Shown here piece after piece: positions 7,450 through 16,346 of a stretch of 64,000 bases of DNA. The position numbers and the translations under genes were made by a program. Origin of the DNA: Bacteroidota bacterium. Its GTDB lineage: Bacteria; Bacteroidota; Bacteroidia; Bacteroidales; Dysgonomonadaceae. Location: the NCBI GenBank assembly GCA_023437305.1, contig JAEZGN010000022.1:324329-388328 (forward strand). Reading direction: 5' to 3'. Position 1 is the first letter of the stretch. Each line of letters begins with the position of its first letter. The notes below the pieces were generated by a model. The model saw nothing but the letters and a program-made list of their open reading frames with translations. It ran no database searches and was not told where the DNA came from.

Positions 7450-9321
7450 TTATTGTTTCTCAGATTCTTTTTCTGTTGCTTTACCATAATTCGGATTTAT
7501 TTTCAGTAAAGAAACGGCAATGATAGGGATAATGCTACAGATCATTACCCAAATGAAGAAGTGATTGTATCCTAATTGCTCTTGAAGCCATCCTGCAAAC
7601 ATACCCGGAATCATCATACCCAATGCCATAAATCCTGTACAGAAAGCATAATGGGCAGTCTTATGTGTTCCTTCTGAAAAATAAATCAGATACAACATAT
7701 ATGCTGTAAATCCGAATCCGTAACCAAATTGCTCTATGAAGATGCAGATGTTTATTATTATAAGGCTATCTGTTTGCGTAAAGCTTAGATATAGGAATGT
7801 CGCAATAGTAAGTAGCATGCTTAGTGTCATTGGCCACAACCATTTTCTTAATCCGCCTTTAGCTGCTACAAATCCGCCTATAATACCACCTAGTGTAAGC
7901 CCGATAATACCGATCGTACCGTATACCAATCCTACTTCACCTGTAGTTAATCCCAATCCTCCGATATCTTTCGAATCTAATAAGAATGGATTGATCAGTT
8001 TTAGTAATTGGGCTTCGGAGAAACGATATGTCAACATAAAAAATATTGCTGCTGCTGCTTGAGGTTTCTTGAAAAACGAACAGAATGTAACTTCAAACTC
8101 TTTGAATATAGATTTGGCTGTAATATGTTCGTGTGGCTTATCCGAATCAGGTTTAGGTAACACAACCCGATGATAAAAACTGAAGAATATAAATAACCCT
8201 GCTAATACGAAGAAGGTAATAGACCATGCAAAAGGGATGTTTCCTGATAAGCCTTTATATTCGGCTGAACTCGCAGTGGTTAATTTAGGATCTACTTGAA
8301 AGATGAGATATGCAGGTTTATTCCAATTGCTTTCGGTAAAGGCCAACCTTTCACCGTGTATCAGCGAAATACTATTATCTCCTCGGTTTATTGTTGTATT
8401 TAAAACCATCTCTTTTCCATCTTCCGGACGTTTAGATAACCACACAGCAACTAGGGCTATGTTTCCTGTATGCTCAGACTTGGCAACAAATCGTTTTTCC
8501 CCGAAGTTTGTTTTTATCCAGTTTCCCAAAGGTTTGGATACATTTTTAGTCCATAAGCTTTCTTCCTCTTCTATAATTTGTGTATCGGAAGTATGCTCCT
8601 TCGCTGTAAATCCATTGTTTTGATTCAACCCTACAATACTATCCATAAAGACTTTTAGGCTATCTTTATTTACTCCGTGTGTACCGATTTTTACTGTATT
8701 TTCATTTACGATGAAGTGTATATCCCCATCTTTTTCTGTAATATTTTTTATTTCTGGTACAATTAAAGTAGATTCGGTGTATTGTGAGGATGCGTCGATA
8801 TTTATTTTAACAGGTTCACATCCGGATGTACTTTCCAGAAAACCTGCCAGAATAATGAGTACACCTTGCCCCATGATAGTAGCGATACGATAAAACGTAC
8901 TTCTTATTCCTACGTATTTTGCTTGGTCGTTAGTGTTCAGCCCTAGCATATAGAATCCATCAGCAGCAATGTCATGAGTGGCAGAACTAAAGGCTAATAA
9001 CCAGAAGAATGCCAGTGTTGCCTGGAAAAAGACGGGTAGGGGAATAGTAAAAGCAATTCCGGCAAACCCTGCACCTATAAGTATTTGCATGGTTACTATC
9101 CACCAACGTTTGGTTTTCAATAAATCTACGAATGGACTCCAGAATGGCTTAATCACCCACGGTAAATATAGCCAGCTGGTATACAGGGCTATATCTGTGT
9201 TAGATATACCCATTCGTTTATACATGATCACCGAAATGGTCATTACGGCAACATAAGGCAGTCCTTCAGCCAGATAAAGCGATGGAATCCAGGCCCACGG
9301 TGATTTTTTATTTTCTTTCAT
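7450..9321 (-). CDS. ampG: AmpG-type muropeptide permease with large predicted periplasmic insert
   Basis: A 623-residue major-facilitator protein. The N-terminal part PWAWIPSLYLAEGLPYVAVMTISVIMYKRMG and the motif SSATHDIAADGFYM are typical of AmpG, which imports GlcNAc-anhydroMurNAc (peptides) through the inner membrane. About five helices precede residue 165, then a hydrophilic beta-rich stretch to about residue 360, then the remaining helices from IPFAWSITFFVLAG on. With a cytoplasmic N-terminus, this insert between helices five and six would face the periplasm. E. coli AmpG (about 491 residues) has nothing comparable. The gene sits between SpoIID-domain and namZ genes, with gaps of 25 and 13 bases, clearly one transcription unit. 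Confidence 0.88.
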   Translation of the reverse strand: MKENKKSPWAWIPSLYLAEGLPYVAVMTISVIMYKRMGISNTDIALYTSWLYLPWVIKPFWSPFVDLLKTKRWWIVTMQILIGAGFAGIAFTIPLPVFFQATLAFFWLLAFSSATHDIAADGFYMLGLNTNDQAKYVGIRSTFYRIATIMGQGVLIILAGFLESTSGCEPVKINIDASSQYTESTLIVPEIKNITEKDGDIHFIVNENTVKIGTHGVNKDSLKVFMDSIVGLNQNNGFTAKEHTSDTQIIEEEESLWTKNVSKPLGNWIKTNFGEKRFVAKSEHTGNIALVAVWLSKRPEDGKEMVLNTTINRGDNSISLIHGERLAFTESNWNKPAYLIFQVDPKLTTASSAEYKGLSGNIPFAWSITFFVLAGLFIFFSFYHRVVLPKPDSDKPHEHITAKSIFKEFEVTFCSFFKKPQAAAAIFFMLTYRFSEAQLLKLINPFLLDSKDIGGLGLTTGEVGLVYGTIGIIGLTLGGIIGGFVAAKGGLRKWLWPMTLSMLLTIATFLYLSFTQTDSLIIINICIFIEQFGYGFGFTAYMLYLIYFSEGTHKTAHYAFCTGFMALGMMIPGMFAGWLQEQLGYNHFFIWVMICSIIPIIAVSLLKINPNYGKATEKESEKQ

Positions 9322-9346
9322 GGTTTTATCCTTCGTGTAAATTTAT

Positions 9347-10642
9347 TTAATATAATTTCTCAATAGTTGCATCAATATAATAATGCAGCAAAATTTGATT
9401 GTATTGATAGCCTTTTTCACCCATCACAGCCGCGCCTATCTGACAAAGGCCGACACCATGTCCCCAGCCGGCTCCCGTTAAAATGAACTTATCATCTTTT
9501 TTGTCGACAGTAAAAGCGGAACTATATAAGTGAGATTCGGATAAAGTACGCCTGATTTCCAATTCTTTGCCGATGGTCATGGTTTTCTTGGAACCTACTA
9601 TTTTCAGCTTACTTAGTCGTCCTGATGTCCCTCTTTCTATAGGGATTAGTTCTTGAATTGTTCCGAAATCTATACCCGAACGCCTGTATGCCAATTCGGA
9701 TAATTCTGTTTGGGTGTATACTACTTGCCAACGATAAAAGTCGGTTGTTTCCTGATCATAATTATTCAGAACCTGACTTAATATTTTTTTATCTTGTGTA
9801 TTGCAAAATGCAGAAGGGCGAGTATGTATCCATTTTATGGATTCCTGTTCTTGGGTCAAGTCCGGTATATCCTGTGTGCTGTCGTCGTCTCTTAGTTTTA
9901 CTAGGTAGGGGAATTTTGTATCTTCCCAGCAGTTTTGAAACTCTTCAACAATTCCTCCGCAACATTTAGAGAAACGAGCATCACATATTTTGTTTTCAGA
10001 CTTTAGTACCTGTCCTCTGGTTTGTTCTATCGCCTGCTTAACGATCTCAATATTTGAATTGGCTCTTGTTATCCCTTGATAGCGTTGACAATGATCGTCT
10101 GCACATACATCGAAATTAACGTGGTCTTCTCTGTCGTACCAGCGAATTCTTTCATCTTCAGTTTCGATGAAAGTGGTATATTTTTCTTCTTGTGCAATAA
10201 TTTCCCGATTCTTTTCTATTTGAGCCAAGAGCCAACTTCGAGATATTACTGCGTGGGCTTTTAGTAATTCAAGAGAGGCTGTAGCACTCATCTCGGAGGA
10301 GATAACACTTGTCAGGTAATCTTCTACACCAATGATGTTGATTGCGGTGATCGTCTCATTTTCTACTATTAGTTTCAATGCTCCTTGAAATTCTTGATCC
10401 TCCTTACGTTCCCAGTGAAAATTGATTCCGATTACTACATCTTTAATTGTAAATGATGCATCTTTATATTGTGGTTCGAAATATAATTCATCATAGGCAC
10501 TTCCATTCCATACGATTTTTCCATCGTTGAAAGAAACGGTGTTTTCTCCAGAGGTTTCTTGTCCTTCGTATAAATAGGCTTCATTGAGAATAAAAGTTAT
10601 TTTTTTATTCCATAAAATGCCGACACTTACTTTTGGTTCCAT
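9347..10642 (-). CDS. SpoIID/LytB-domain protein lacking a signal peptide
   Basis: The 431-residue protein contains the SpoIID signature around residues 107-140: VEDYLTSVISSEMSATASLELLKAHAVISRSW, with E117 matching the catalytic glutamate of SpoIID lytic transglycosylases; the C-terminal GWGHGVGLCQIGAAVMGEKGYQYNQILLHYY block closes the domain. SpoIID cuts glycan strands without stem peptides to give anhydroMurNAc ends. The protein starts MEPKVSVGILWNKKITFIL with no signal peptide or membrane helix, so it may be cytoplasmic, which is unusual for a peptidoglycan lytic enzyme. A cysteine-rich stretch (VCADDHCQRY ... CCGG) could bind metal. Its start overlaps the upstream DUF4922 gene by 16 bases, and ampG follows after 25 bases. 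Confidence 0.85.
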   Translation of the reverse strand: MEPKVSVGILWNKKITFILNEAYLYEGQETSGENTVSFNDGKIVWNGSAYDELYFEPQYKDASFTIKDVVIGINFHWERKEDQEFQGALKLIVENETITAINIIGVEDYLTSVISSEMSATASLELLKAHAVISRSWLLAQIEKNREIIAQEEKYTTFIETEDERIRWYDREDHVNFDVCADDHCQRYQGITRANSNIEIVKQAIEQTRGQVLKSENKICDARFSKCCGGIVEEFQNCWEDTKFPYLVKLRDDDSTQDIPDLTQEQESIKWIHTRPSAFCNTQDKKILSQVLNNYDQETTDFYRWQVVYTQTELSELAYRRSGIDFGTIQELIPIERGTSGRLSKLKIVGSKKTMTIGKELEIRRTLSESHLYSSAFTVDKKDDKFILTGAGWGHGVGLCQIGAAVMGEKGYQYNQILLHYYIDATIEKLY

Positions 10643-11580
10643 ACGCTTTGTTTTATCTTATCGGTAATAGATTGCATTTGTTGACGGTCGATACATATCT
10701 CTTTTAATATGAGAGAAATGTCTTCTTTCGTAATCTTTTCAAAATCTTTTTCAAGAGGAGTGATAAATACACCTCCCAAATCTACAGAGGCAGGACTGAT
10801 TAGCAAGTTTTTTTCACCTTCGGCAAAGAAGCAAGCCGGACGGTGCTTTTGTCTAGGAAAGATGCAACTGTACCATATATCATTGTCGTACCAAGTGATG
10901 ATATTCATCATTGGCTCCTGATCGCCTTCTTTTACTTCAAGGAGGTTATATAACAGCTTGAAAAAACGGATGGCTTCTTCTCTATCTTTTGTCTCAATCA
11001 AAAAACAATTTCTTTGATAGTTTTTTAATACAGAAGCCGCTGTTGATTCGGTTGTATATATCGTTTCTTTTGGTAGGGACTCTATGTCATTTTCTATTGG
11101 CAAGAATCCTTTTATCCCCGCCTGAAAATGCGCGTGGTCGGGTGCCGAAGCACCACATTTAGGTCCATTGTAAAATATAGTATATTCACACAGGCTTTTT
11201 GCCAAGTTGAGCATATCACCATATCTGTTGAAGATAAGTTGATCGGTATGCTCGTATGTTGGTATTGTAAAATGTTCGGGGAAAATAGGAAATGGATTTA
11301 CAAGTATCTGATAGTTTCCGGCAAAGTCAATTCCTCTTTGTTCTTTTGGTAGATTATTTGGACAAAGAAAGCATTTTCTTTCCTGTATGGATTTCGCATC
11401 TACTTTTGCAGCAGACGATTGAATGCGTGCAGGATTGAATTGAACCCTTATTTTAAATCCATCAAAATGAAACTCTTTTGTTTTTACACGGTTGAGAGCT
11501 TCAAAATTTATTCTTGCCAAATCCCATTCTTTCAACTGAGACTGTAACAGTTCTTTTGCTTCTTTAGATGTGTGATCCAT
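10627..11580 (-). CDS. DUF4922 HIT-like nucleotidyltransferase/phosphorylase
   Basis: A 317-residue cytoplasmic protein. C70-x-x-C73 (ERKCFLCPNNLPKEQRG) resembles the zinc knuckle of GalT-like enzymes, and H149-A-H151-F-Q153 (APDHAHFQAG) matches the active-site HxHxQ of the HIT/GalT/Ap4A-phosphorylase superfamily, in which a histidine forms a nucleotidyl intermediate. This supports a nucleotide-sugar or dinucleotide transferase or phosphorylase, but the substrate is unknown. It overlaps the SpoIID-domain gene by 16 bases, which implies translational coupling and a related job. A strong hairpin (11599-11646) lies just ahead of it, so expression may differ from that of the upstream glycosyltransferase gene. 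Confidence 0.82.
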   Translation of the reverse strand: MDHTSKEAKELLQSQLKEWDLARINFEALNRVKTKEFHFDGFKIRVQFNPARIQSSAAKVDAKSIQERKCFLCPNNLPKEQRGIDFAGNYQILVNPFPIFPEHFTIPTYEHTDQLIFNRYGDMLNLAKSLCEYTIFYNGPKCGASAPDHAHFQAGIKGFLPIENDIESLPKETIYTTESTAASVLKNYQRNCFLIETKDREEAIRFFKLLYNLLEVKEGDQEPMMNIITWYDNDIWYSCIFPRQKHRPACFFAEGEKNLLISPASVDLGGVFITPLEKDFEKITKEDISLILKEICIDRQQMQSITDKIKQSVWNQK

Positions 11581-11598
11581 ATCTTCTTATTTGACATC

Positions 11599-11646
11599 AA
11601 AAAATGAGGGTTTTATCATGAGTAGAAAATCTAACCCTCATTTTTT
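11599..11646 (-). terminator. Strong hairpin inside the peptidoglycan gene row
   Basis: AAAAAATGAGGGTT at 11599-11612 pairs perfectly with its complement at 11633-11646 (14 bp stem, 20-base loop). A-tract and T-tract arms make it terminator-like on either strand. It lies after the glycosyltransferase stop and 19 bases before the DUF4922 start, so it can end or attenuate transcription between the two. Confidence 0.75.
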
Positions 11647-11665
11647 CAAACTTGTTTAATTACAA

Positions 11666-13123
11666 TTACCTATTGCTTTTGTTAAGAGCAATACGAGCTT
11701 CAACTTCCCATGTGCGAATTCTATCCTTATATGTATTGTGTGCATTCATCTTCACTATGTCTAATGATGCATCAGAGTTGTCATCCCAACGACGGCAGAG
11801 GTATAAGACATCATATATACGTCCTATTTGGTAGTTGCGCGAAAAATGTAAGCCTAATGCATAATCTTCTCCGTAACTGGTATTTGGTACTTTGATTTCT
11901 CTCAGAACAGGCGTGTAAAATGCACGTGGAGCACCCAAGCCGTTTATACGCAATGCATTGTTTCGTCCATTGTCTGGTGTCCATTCTTTATGATCGATGA
12001 TGCCCGGAGGTATCATTTTCATATCGAAGTCGGTAAGCATATATGTTCCTACTACCATGGCGCAGTTTTGTTCGTAGAATGCATCTACTATTTTTTGCAA
12101 GGTATTTTCATCAGAATATACATCATCACTATCTAATTGGATGGCAAATTTACCACACTTCGGGTGATGTACACCGGCATTCCAACAACCTCCTATTCCC
12201 AGTTCCTTATTTTCGGGAATAACGTGGATAAGGCGTTCGTCTGCAAATTTGTCAATAGCCTCGGTGGTACCATCGGTAGAATAGTTATCTACGATAATAA
12301 GATTGAACTTAAAATTTGTTTTCTGACTTAATACAGATTTTATCGCATCAGAAATCGTTTTGATACGGTTTCTGACAGGAATTATTACCGATGCCTCGTA
12401 TTCAAAGTTTATCTGATCAAATTCCACTTTTCGGAAGTTAGGAGCTAAGTATGCACCAATTTTCTTCAGGTGTTCTGTGCATGCTTTTTCCATCTCTATT
12501 TGTACTTCCCTGTTTTTTGGATCTACGTAGTCAAAAACTTTTTCACCGCTTTTACGGGTATCGTTTTCTATTTCTGTATATAAATACTCATTTATATGTA
12601 CGATCTCAGACTCTTGAGATACTTTTAATCGAAGATCATATATTCCTGCAAATTTATACTCTGTCTCCATATCTGCTGCAGCTTTTCTCAACTTATCGGA
12701 CTTATATATTAGTACTGATCCGAAATTGAAATCGTCGCGCAAACTGCCTTTCTGGTATGTGATTACAGGGCTGTTTTTCTTTTCGTTATTCGCTATTTGA
12801 TAATGATCGGCATACACCATTCCTGCACCTGAGTCTGCTGCTATTTGCAACATACGATCCAGAGCAAACATGCCAAGACGGAGATTAGCAGACTTGGTGT
12901 AGATCAGTGTATATTCAGCGTCGGATTTGGATGCTATTTTCTTTATTGTTGCTGTTGAGCGTAGAGTATCTATATCTAGTATATCGCAACCTTCAATGGT
13001 TTCTTGATTGTCATTTTCCTTTAGTAGATATATTTTATTTACTCGATCAGATTCTTTAAGAGATAATAATGTCTCTTTTACTTGACTTACGCTTTGAAAA
13101 GGTATAAAACAATTAATTTTCAT
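11666..13123 (-). CDS. Family 2 glycosyltransferase with an extra N-terminal GT-A-like domain
   Basis: The 485-residue protein has a clear GT2 domain from about residue 245: ASVIIPVRNRIKTISDAIKSVL, the NYSTDGT turn, and D331-S-D-D334 as the nucleotide-sugar/metal motif. Residues 1-200 look like a second, diverged GT-A fold (FIPFQSVSQVKETL ... GMVYADHYQ). No signal peptide or membrane helix is seen. GT2 enzymes transfer a sugar from a nucleotide or lipid-linked donor; acceptor and donor cannot be named. It lies 5 bases after the symporter gene, so it is cotranscribed with it and namZ copy 2. Its presence in a catabolic gene row is unexplained; a hydrolase or phosphorylase-like role is not excluded. 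Confidence 0.85.
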   Translation of the reverse strand: MKINCFIPFQSVSQVKETLLSLKESDRVNKIYLLKENDNQETIEGCDILDIDTLRSTATIKKIASKSDAEYTLIYTKSANLRLGMFALDRMLQIAADSGAGMVYADHYQIANNEKKNSPVITYQKGSLRDDFNFGSVLIYKSDKLRKAAADMETEYKFAGIYDLRLKVSQESEIVHINEYLYTEIENDTRKSGEKVFDYVDPKNREVQIEMEKACTEHLKKIGAYLAPNFRKVEFDQINFEYEASVIIPVRNRIKTISDAIKSVLSQKTNFKFNLIIVDNYSTDGTTEAIDKFADERLIHVIPENKELGIGGCWNAGVHHPKCGKFAIQLDSDDVYSDENTLQKIVDAFYEQNCAMVVGTYMLTDFDMKMIPPGIIDHKEWTPDNGRNNALRINGLGAPRAFYTPVLREIKVPNTSYGEDYALGLHFSRNYQIGRIYDVLYLCRRWDDNSDASLDIVKMNAHNTYKDRIRTWEVEARIALNKSNR

Positions 13124-13128
13124 CGTTT

Positions 13129-14613
13129 TCAGTTTATTTTGTTTGATAATATTCTACTGTTGATTTTATTTTTAGTTGTAAGGATAAATAATCCTATGAA
13201 TGTTAATATAGCATTTATAATTAATATTTCGTAGCTAAACCTATATCCGTTGAACCATGTTTGGGAGTTTTTATCCAGAATAAAACAGATTACAGGTGCT
13301 ATAATTGTAACTAATGGTATATATCTGTCTCTGACAGCTTTCTTCGTAAAAATACCAAAGGCAAATAAGCCTAATATTGGTCCGTATGTATAGCTGGCCA
13401 GAATATATACAGCATCAATAACGGAGGTATTATTGAGTAGGTCTATGATGATAATTGTCACTCCCATCGTTATAGCCATGCCTATGTGAACTTTTTTTCG
13501 TATCCGTGCTACCTCTTTCTCTGATTTTTTCCTTGTGCTTTCCAGTATGTCTACTGTAAAAGATGTGGTTAGAGCGGTCAGGGCCGATCCCGCAGCAGCA
13601 TAGGCCGCAGATATCAAACCGATAATAAACAATACGCCCACTATGGTAGGGAAGTATCCGCCGGTGGCTAGTAGAGGAAATACTTCATCGCTTTTTTCGG
13701 GAATAGATATATTATTCTGAGATACATAGGTATATAATAAAACCCCAAGCATTAAGAACAATAGATTAATTATTAATTGCATCGAACCACTGATAATAAT
13801 GTTTTTTTGAGAATCGCTGGAATTCCTACAGCTCATATTTTTCTGCATCATATCTTGATCTAGTCCTGTTGTGGCTATCACAGTAAATATGCCGGCAAGA
13901 AACTGTTTGAAAAAGAAGCGTCTATCATTTATATCATCGAAGAAGAAAGTTTTGGAGAAATCATTTTCGTTAATGGTTGATAACATACTCGAAAAATTAA
14001 GCCCTAAGTCTGATGCAATATAATAGATACATAATCCTACCGAAACAATCAAACAGAATGTTTTTAAAGAATCTGTCCATATTAATGATTTTACTCCACC
14101 CTTGTATGTATACAACCATACTAGTCCCACAGTAAACACCACATTCAAAATAAAAGGTAGCTTAAGTGGTGCAAAAACTAATAATTGTAATACGATGCAC
14201 ACCAGAAATAAACGAACAGCAGCCCCCAGCATCTTAGATATAAAAAAGAGCCAAGCACCTGTTTTATATGATGCAATACCAAAGCGGTTTTCTAAATATT
14301 CATATATGGATGTCAGGTTCATCTTGTAAAATAAAGGAACTAGTACAAATGCAATAATAAATTGCCCTACTACAAAACCCATCACCATTTGCATATATGA
14401 AAATCCACTGGCTGCCACCATGCCGGGAACAGAAACAAAAGTTACTCCAGATATAGCTGATCCAATCATAGCAAAGGCAACTACATACCATGGCGACTTG
14501 CGGTTTCCGGTAAAGAATCCCTGATTATCCGCTTTGCGCCCTGTTATGTATGATATGGCAAAGAGTATGGTGAAATAAAATGCTATAGTTAATAATACTA
14601 ATATAGGACTCAT
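13129..14613 (-). CDS. Sodium:solute symporter (SSS family), possible amino-sugar transporter
   Basis: A 494-residue inner-membrane protein with about 13 predicted helices. The family signature is seen at about residues 38-75 (RKSPWYVVAFAMIGSAISGVTFVSVPGM), and the mid-protein GLDQDMMQKNMSCR resembles the conserved loop of SGLT/PutP-like carriers. These carriers couple Na+ entry to uptake of sugars, sialic acids, amino acids or vitamins. Because it is flanked by a NamZ exo-muramidase (12 bases upstream) and a glycosyltransferase (5 bases downstream), a MurNAc or muro-oligosaccharide substrate is a reasonable guess, but the sequence itself does not fix the substrate. It would be a second uptake route beside MurT and AmpG. 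Confidence 0.88.
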   Translation of the reverse strand: MSPILVLLTIAFYFTILFAISYITGRKADNQGFFTGNRKSPWYVVAFAMIGSAISGVTFVSVPGMVAASGFSYMQMVMGFVVGQFIIAFVLVPLFYKMNLTSIYEYLENRFGIASYKTGAWLFFISKMLGAAVRLFLVCIVLQLLVFAPLKLPFILNVVFTVGLVWLYTYKGGVKSLIWTDSLKTFCLIVSVGLCIYYIASDLGLNFSSMLSTINENDFSKTFFFDDINDRRFFFKQFLAGIFTVIATTGLDQDMMQKNMSCRNSSDSQKNIIISGSMQLIINLLFLMLGVLLYTYVSQNNISIPEKSDEVFPLLATGGYFPTIVGVLFIIGLISAAYAAAGSALTALTTSFTVDILESTRKKSEKEVARIRKKVHIGMAITMGVTIIIIDLLNNTSVIDAVYILASYTYGPILGLFAFGIFTKKAVRDRYIPLVTIIAPVICFILDKNSQTWFNGYRFSYEILIINAILTFIGLFILTTKNKINSRILSNKIN

Positions 14614-14625
14614 TCAACTGTTTTT

Positions 14626-15789
14626 TTATTCTTCGTATAATAAATAAGGCTTGCGTTGTTTCTTAAAGTTCTCAACGTCATCTTTCCACATTTCTTTAAT
14701 CTCTGAGGCAGATCTTCCTTGTTTAATCATATCTCGTACATAGCTTACTCCAATGAGCTTTTCGAAAAATGGAGTGAAAAACTTATCGCCCATGTTTAAA
14801 TTTTTATATGCATCTATAATATATGAGAGATCGATTCCTTTCTTGTATATATCTTCGTCGGATATGTTTCTTAAATCTACTCCATAGCATTTTTGATTTA
14901 AAAGAGGCGGATTTTTTGCTCCCGGTATGCTCTTTGGTGTAAAAGAGAATGTGCACCCTTTCATTTGGGGATGACCGTATACCTGAAAAGGATAAGATGT
15001 ACCTCGTCCCAAACTTACAGGTGTTCCTTCGAATAAGCATGTTGATGGATACAAATATATTGATTTCATATTCGGCAAATTTGGAGACGGTGCTATCGGT
15101 AATTCATAAAGAGTTTTATGAGTGTAATTTTTGCATTTGATGACTGTCAGATCACAAACTCGATTTTCAATAAGCCAATGTTCTCCATTCACCATCAGAG
15201 CCAACTCCCCTAAAGTCATTCCGTGCACTACGGGTATCGGAAGCCACCCTACGCCTGACTTGTATTTCATGTCTAGTATTGGCCCATCTACATAATGACC
15301 GTTTGGATTAGGACGATCTAAGACGATAAATTTTTTGTTATATTCAGCACATACATCCATGAGCCTTACCATCGTAACGTAATAGGTATAAAATCTAAGC
15401 CCAACATCTTGTACGTCGAATAGCATAACATCAAATGAGTCCATCGCCTCTTTACTCGGTTTGCGACTATCGCCGTCATATAATGATCTTATAGGTATAC
15501 CGGTTTTTTTGTCAACCGTGCTTGAGACATGTTCTCCTGCGTCAGCATCTCCTCTAAAACCATGTTCGGGAGAGAAGATAGAAGTGATATTTACTCCTTC
15601 TTGTACTAATAGATCTACTAAGTGCTTATTTCCAACCATACCTGTATGATTAGATAATACAGCTATACGCTTATCTTTTAATAATGGTAGGTATTCTTTT
15701 GTTAATTCTGCTGCAATAATCGGGCTATTTTGTCCGTATACGTTTGTTATAAAGAGCAATAAAAGGGCTATATTCAAAAGTCTTTTCAT
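14626..15789 (-). CDS. DUF1343 exo-beta-N-acetylmuramidase (NamZ-like), copy 2
   Basis: A 387-residue protein with signal peptide MKRLLNIALLLLFITNVYG-Q, so exported. It carries the NamZ family blocks: RIAVLSNHTGMV, IFSPEHGFRGDADAGEHV, DVMLFDVQDVGLRFYTYYVTM, IVLDRPNPNGHYVDGP and HGMTLGELALMVNGE. It is expected to release MurNAc from non-reducing ends of peptidoglycan fragments in the periplasm. It is the first gene of the minus-strand row and has a promoter-like TATCTTTG 38 bases upstream. Differences from copy 1 (for example GVGWLPIPVVHG against FVSQFKIPYVYG) suggest distinct substrates, such as fragments with and without stem peptide, but this is speculation. Confidence 0.92.
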   Translation of the reverse strand: MKRLLNIALLLLFITNVYGQNSPIIAAELTKEYLPLLKDKRIAVLSNHTGMVGNKHLVDLLVQEGVNITSIFSPEHGFRGDADAGEHVSSTVDKKTGIPIRSLYDGDSRKPSKEAMDSFDVMLFDVQDVGLRFYTYYVTMVRLMDVCAEYNKKFIVLDRPNPNGHYVDGPILDMKYKSGVGWLPIPVVHGMTLGELALMVNGEHWLIENRVCDLTVIKCKNYTHKTLYELPIAPSPNLPNMKSIYLYPSTCLFEGTPVSLGRGTSYPFQVYGHPQMKGCTFSFTPKSIPGAKNPPLLNQKCYGVDLRNISDEDIYKKGIDLSYIIDAYKNLNMGDKFFTPFFEKLIGVSYVRDMIKQGRSASEIKEMWKDDVENFKKQRKPYLLYEE

Positions 15790-16346
15790 AGTTTAATCCT
15801 TTGATTGTTAATTCTAATTCGAACTCCAAAGATAAGAGATTAGAGATTATATAGTTCAGTGGCTTTAATTTTATTAGGATTACACAACAAATATAAGAGG
15901 ATATCTTTAATTAGGTAGCTTTATGGTTATAATAAGTTATTAAATTAACAATAATTTAGTGTTATATACAAATATTTGCTTATAAAAGGGGCGTCGCTAT
16001 GTGTAATTTCTTTTGGTATCTTTGTTTGGCTCCTATTTTCGGTCTGTGTTTTCTCTTTTGGTAGATGTTCTCAGTGTTTGATGTGGTTTAATGGTATTGA
16101 TATACATTGCTTTCTGCTTATTTTCATTTGTGCGCCTTTTTCTTTTATATATCTAATAGCTTCTTTTCTAGTCGTATATTTTATTCTAATGAGAGTTATA
16201 TTATATAAAATATATGTATGAAATATAATAAATATTAAAATTGCTGAATAACTCGAAAAATGTATCTAAAAACCTTATATATTTGTGTAGCTCAAGTTGG
16301 GAAGTGATCTTATTTATTCAGCTTATTCTATAGAAACCTTGTTTAT
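15790..16346. other. Divergent control region between the muropeptide row and the SusCD locus
   Basis: This 557-base AT-rich gap separates two diverging transcription units. It holds the -7 element for the minus-strand row (15827-15834) and a plus-strand TATCTTTG at 16017-16024, which has no good -33 partner. A hydrophobic open frame at 15976-16221 is judged spurious. No regulator gene, hairpin terminator or structured RNA was recognised. Confidence 0.6.
15827..15834 (-). promoter_or_regulatory. Putative -7 element for the namZ-symporter-glycosyltransferase operon
   Basis: Minus-strand TATCTTTG, a perfect TAnnTTTG, lies 38 bases ahead of the start codon at 15789. No convincing TTG was found at the -33 distance, so it may need an activator. 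Confidence 0.5.

Noticed and set aside
3221..15789. One single 12.6 kb operon for all ten muropeptide genes
   Set aside because: The strong hairpin at 11599-11646 and the 128-base gap with repeats before murT argue for at least two, perhaps three, transcription blocks.
15976..16221. Hydrophobic open frame of 81 codons in the divergent control region
   Set aside because: It is T-rich, its start is not preceded by a typical promoter position, it covers a likely regulatory region, and its composition (Phe/Leu/Cys-rich) is what an AT-rich non-coding strand gives.
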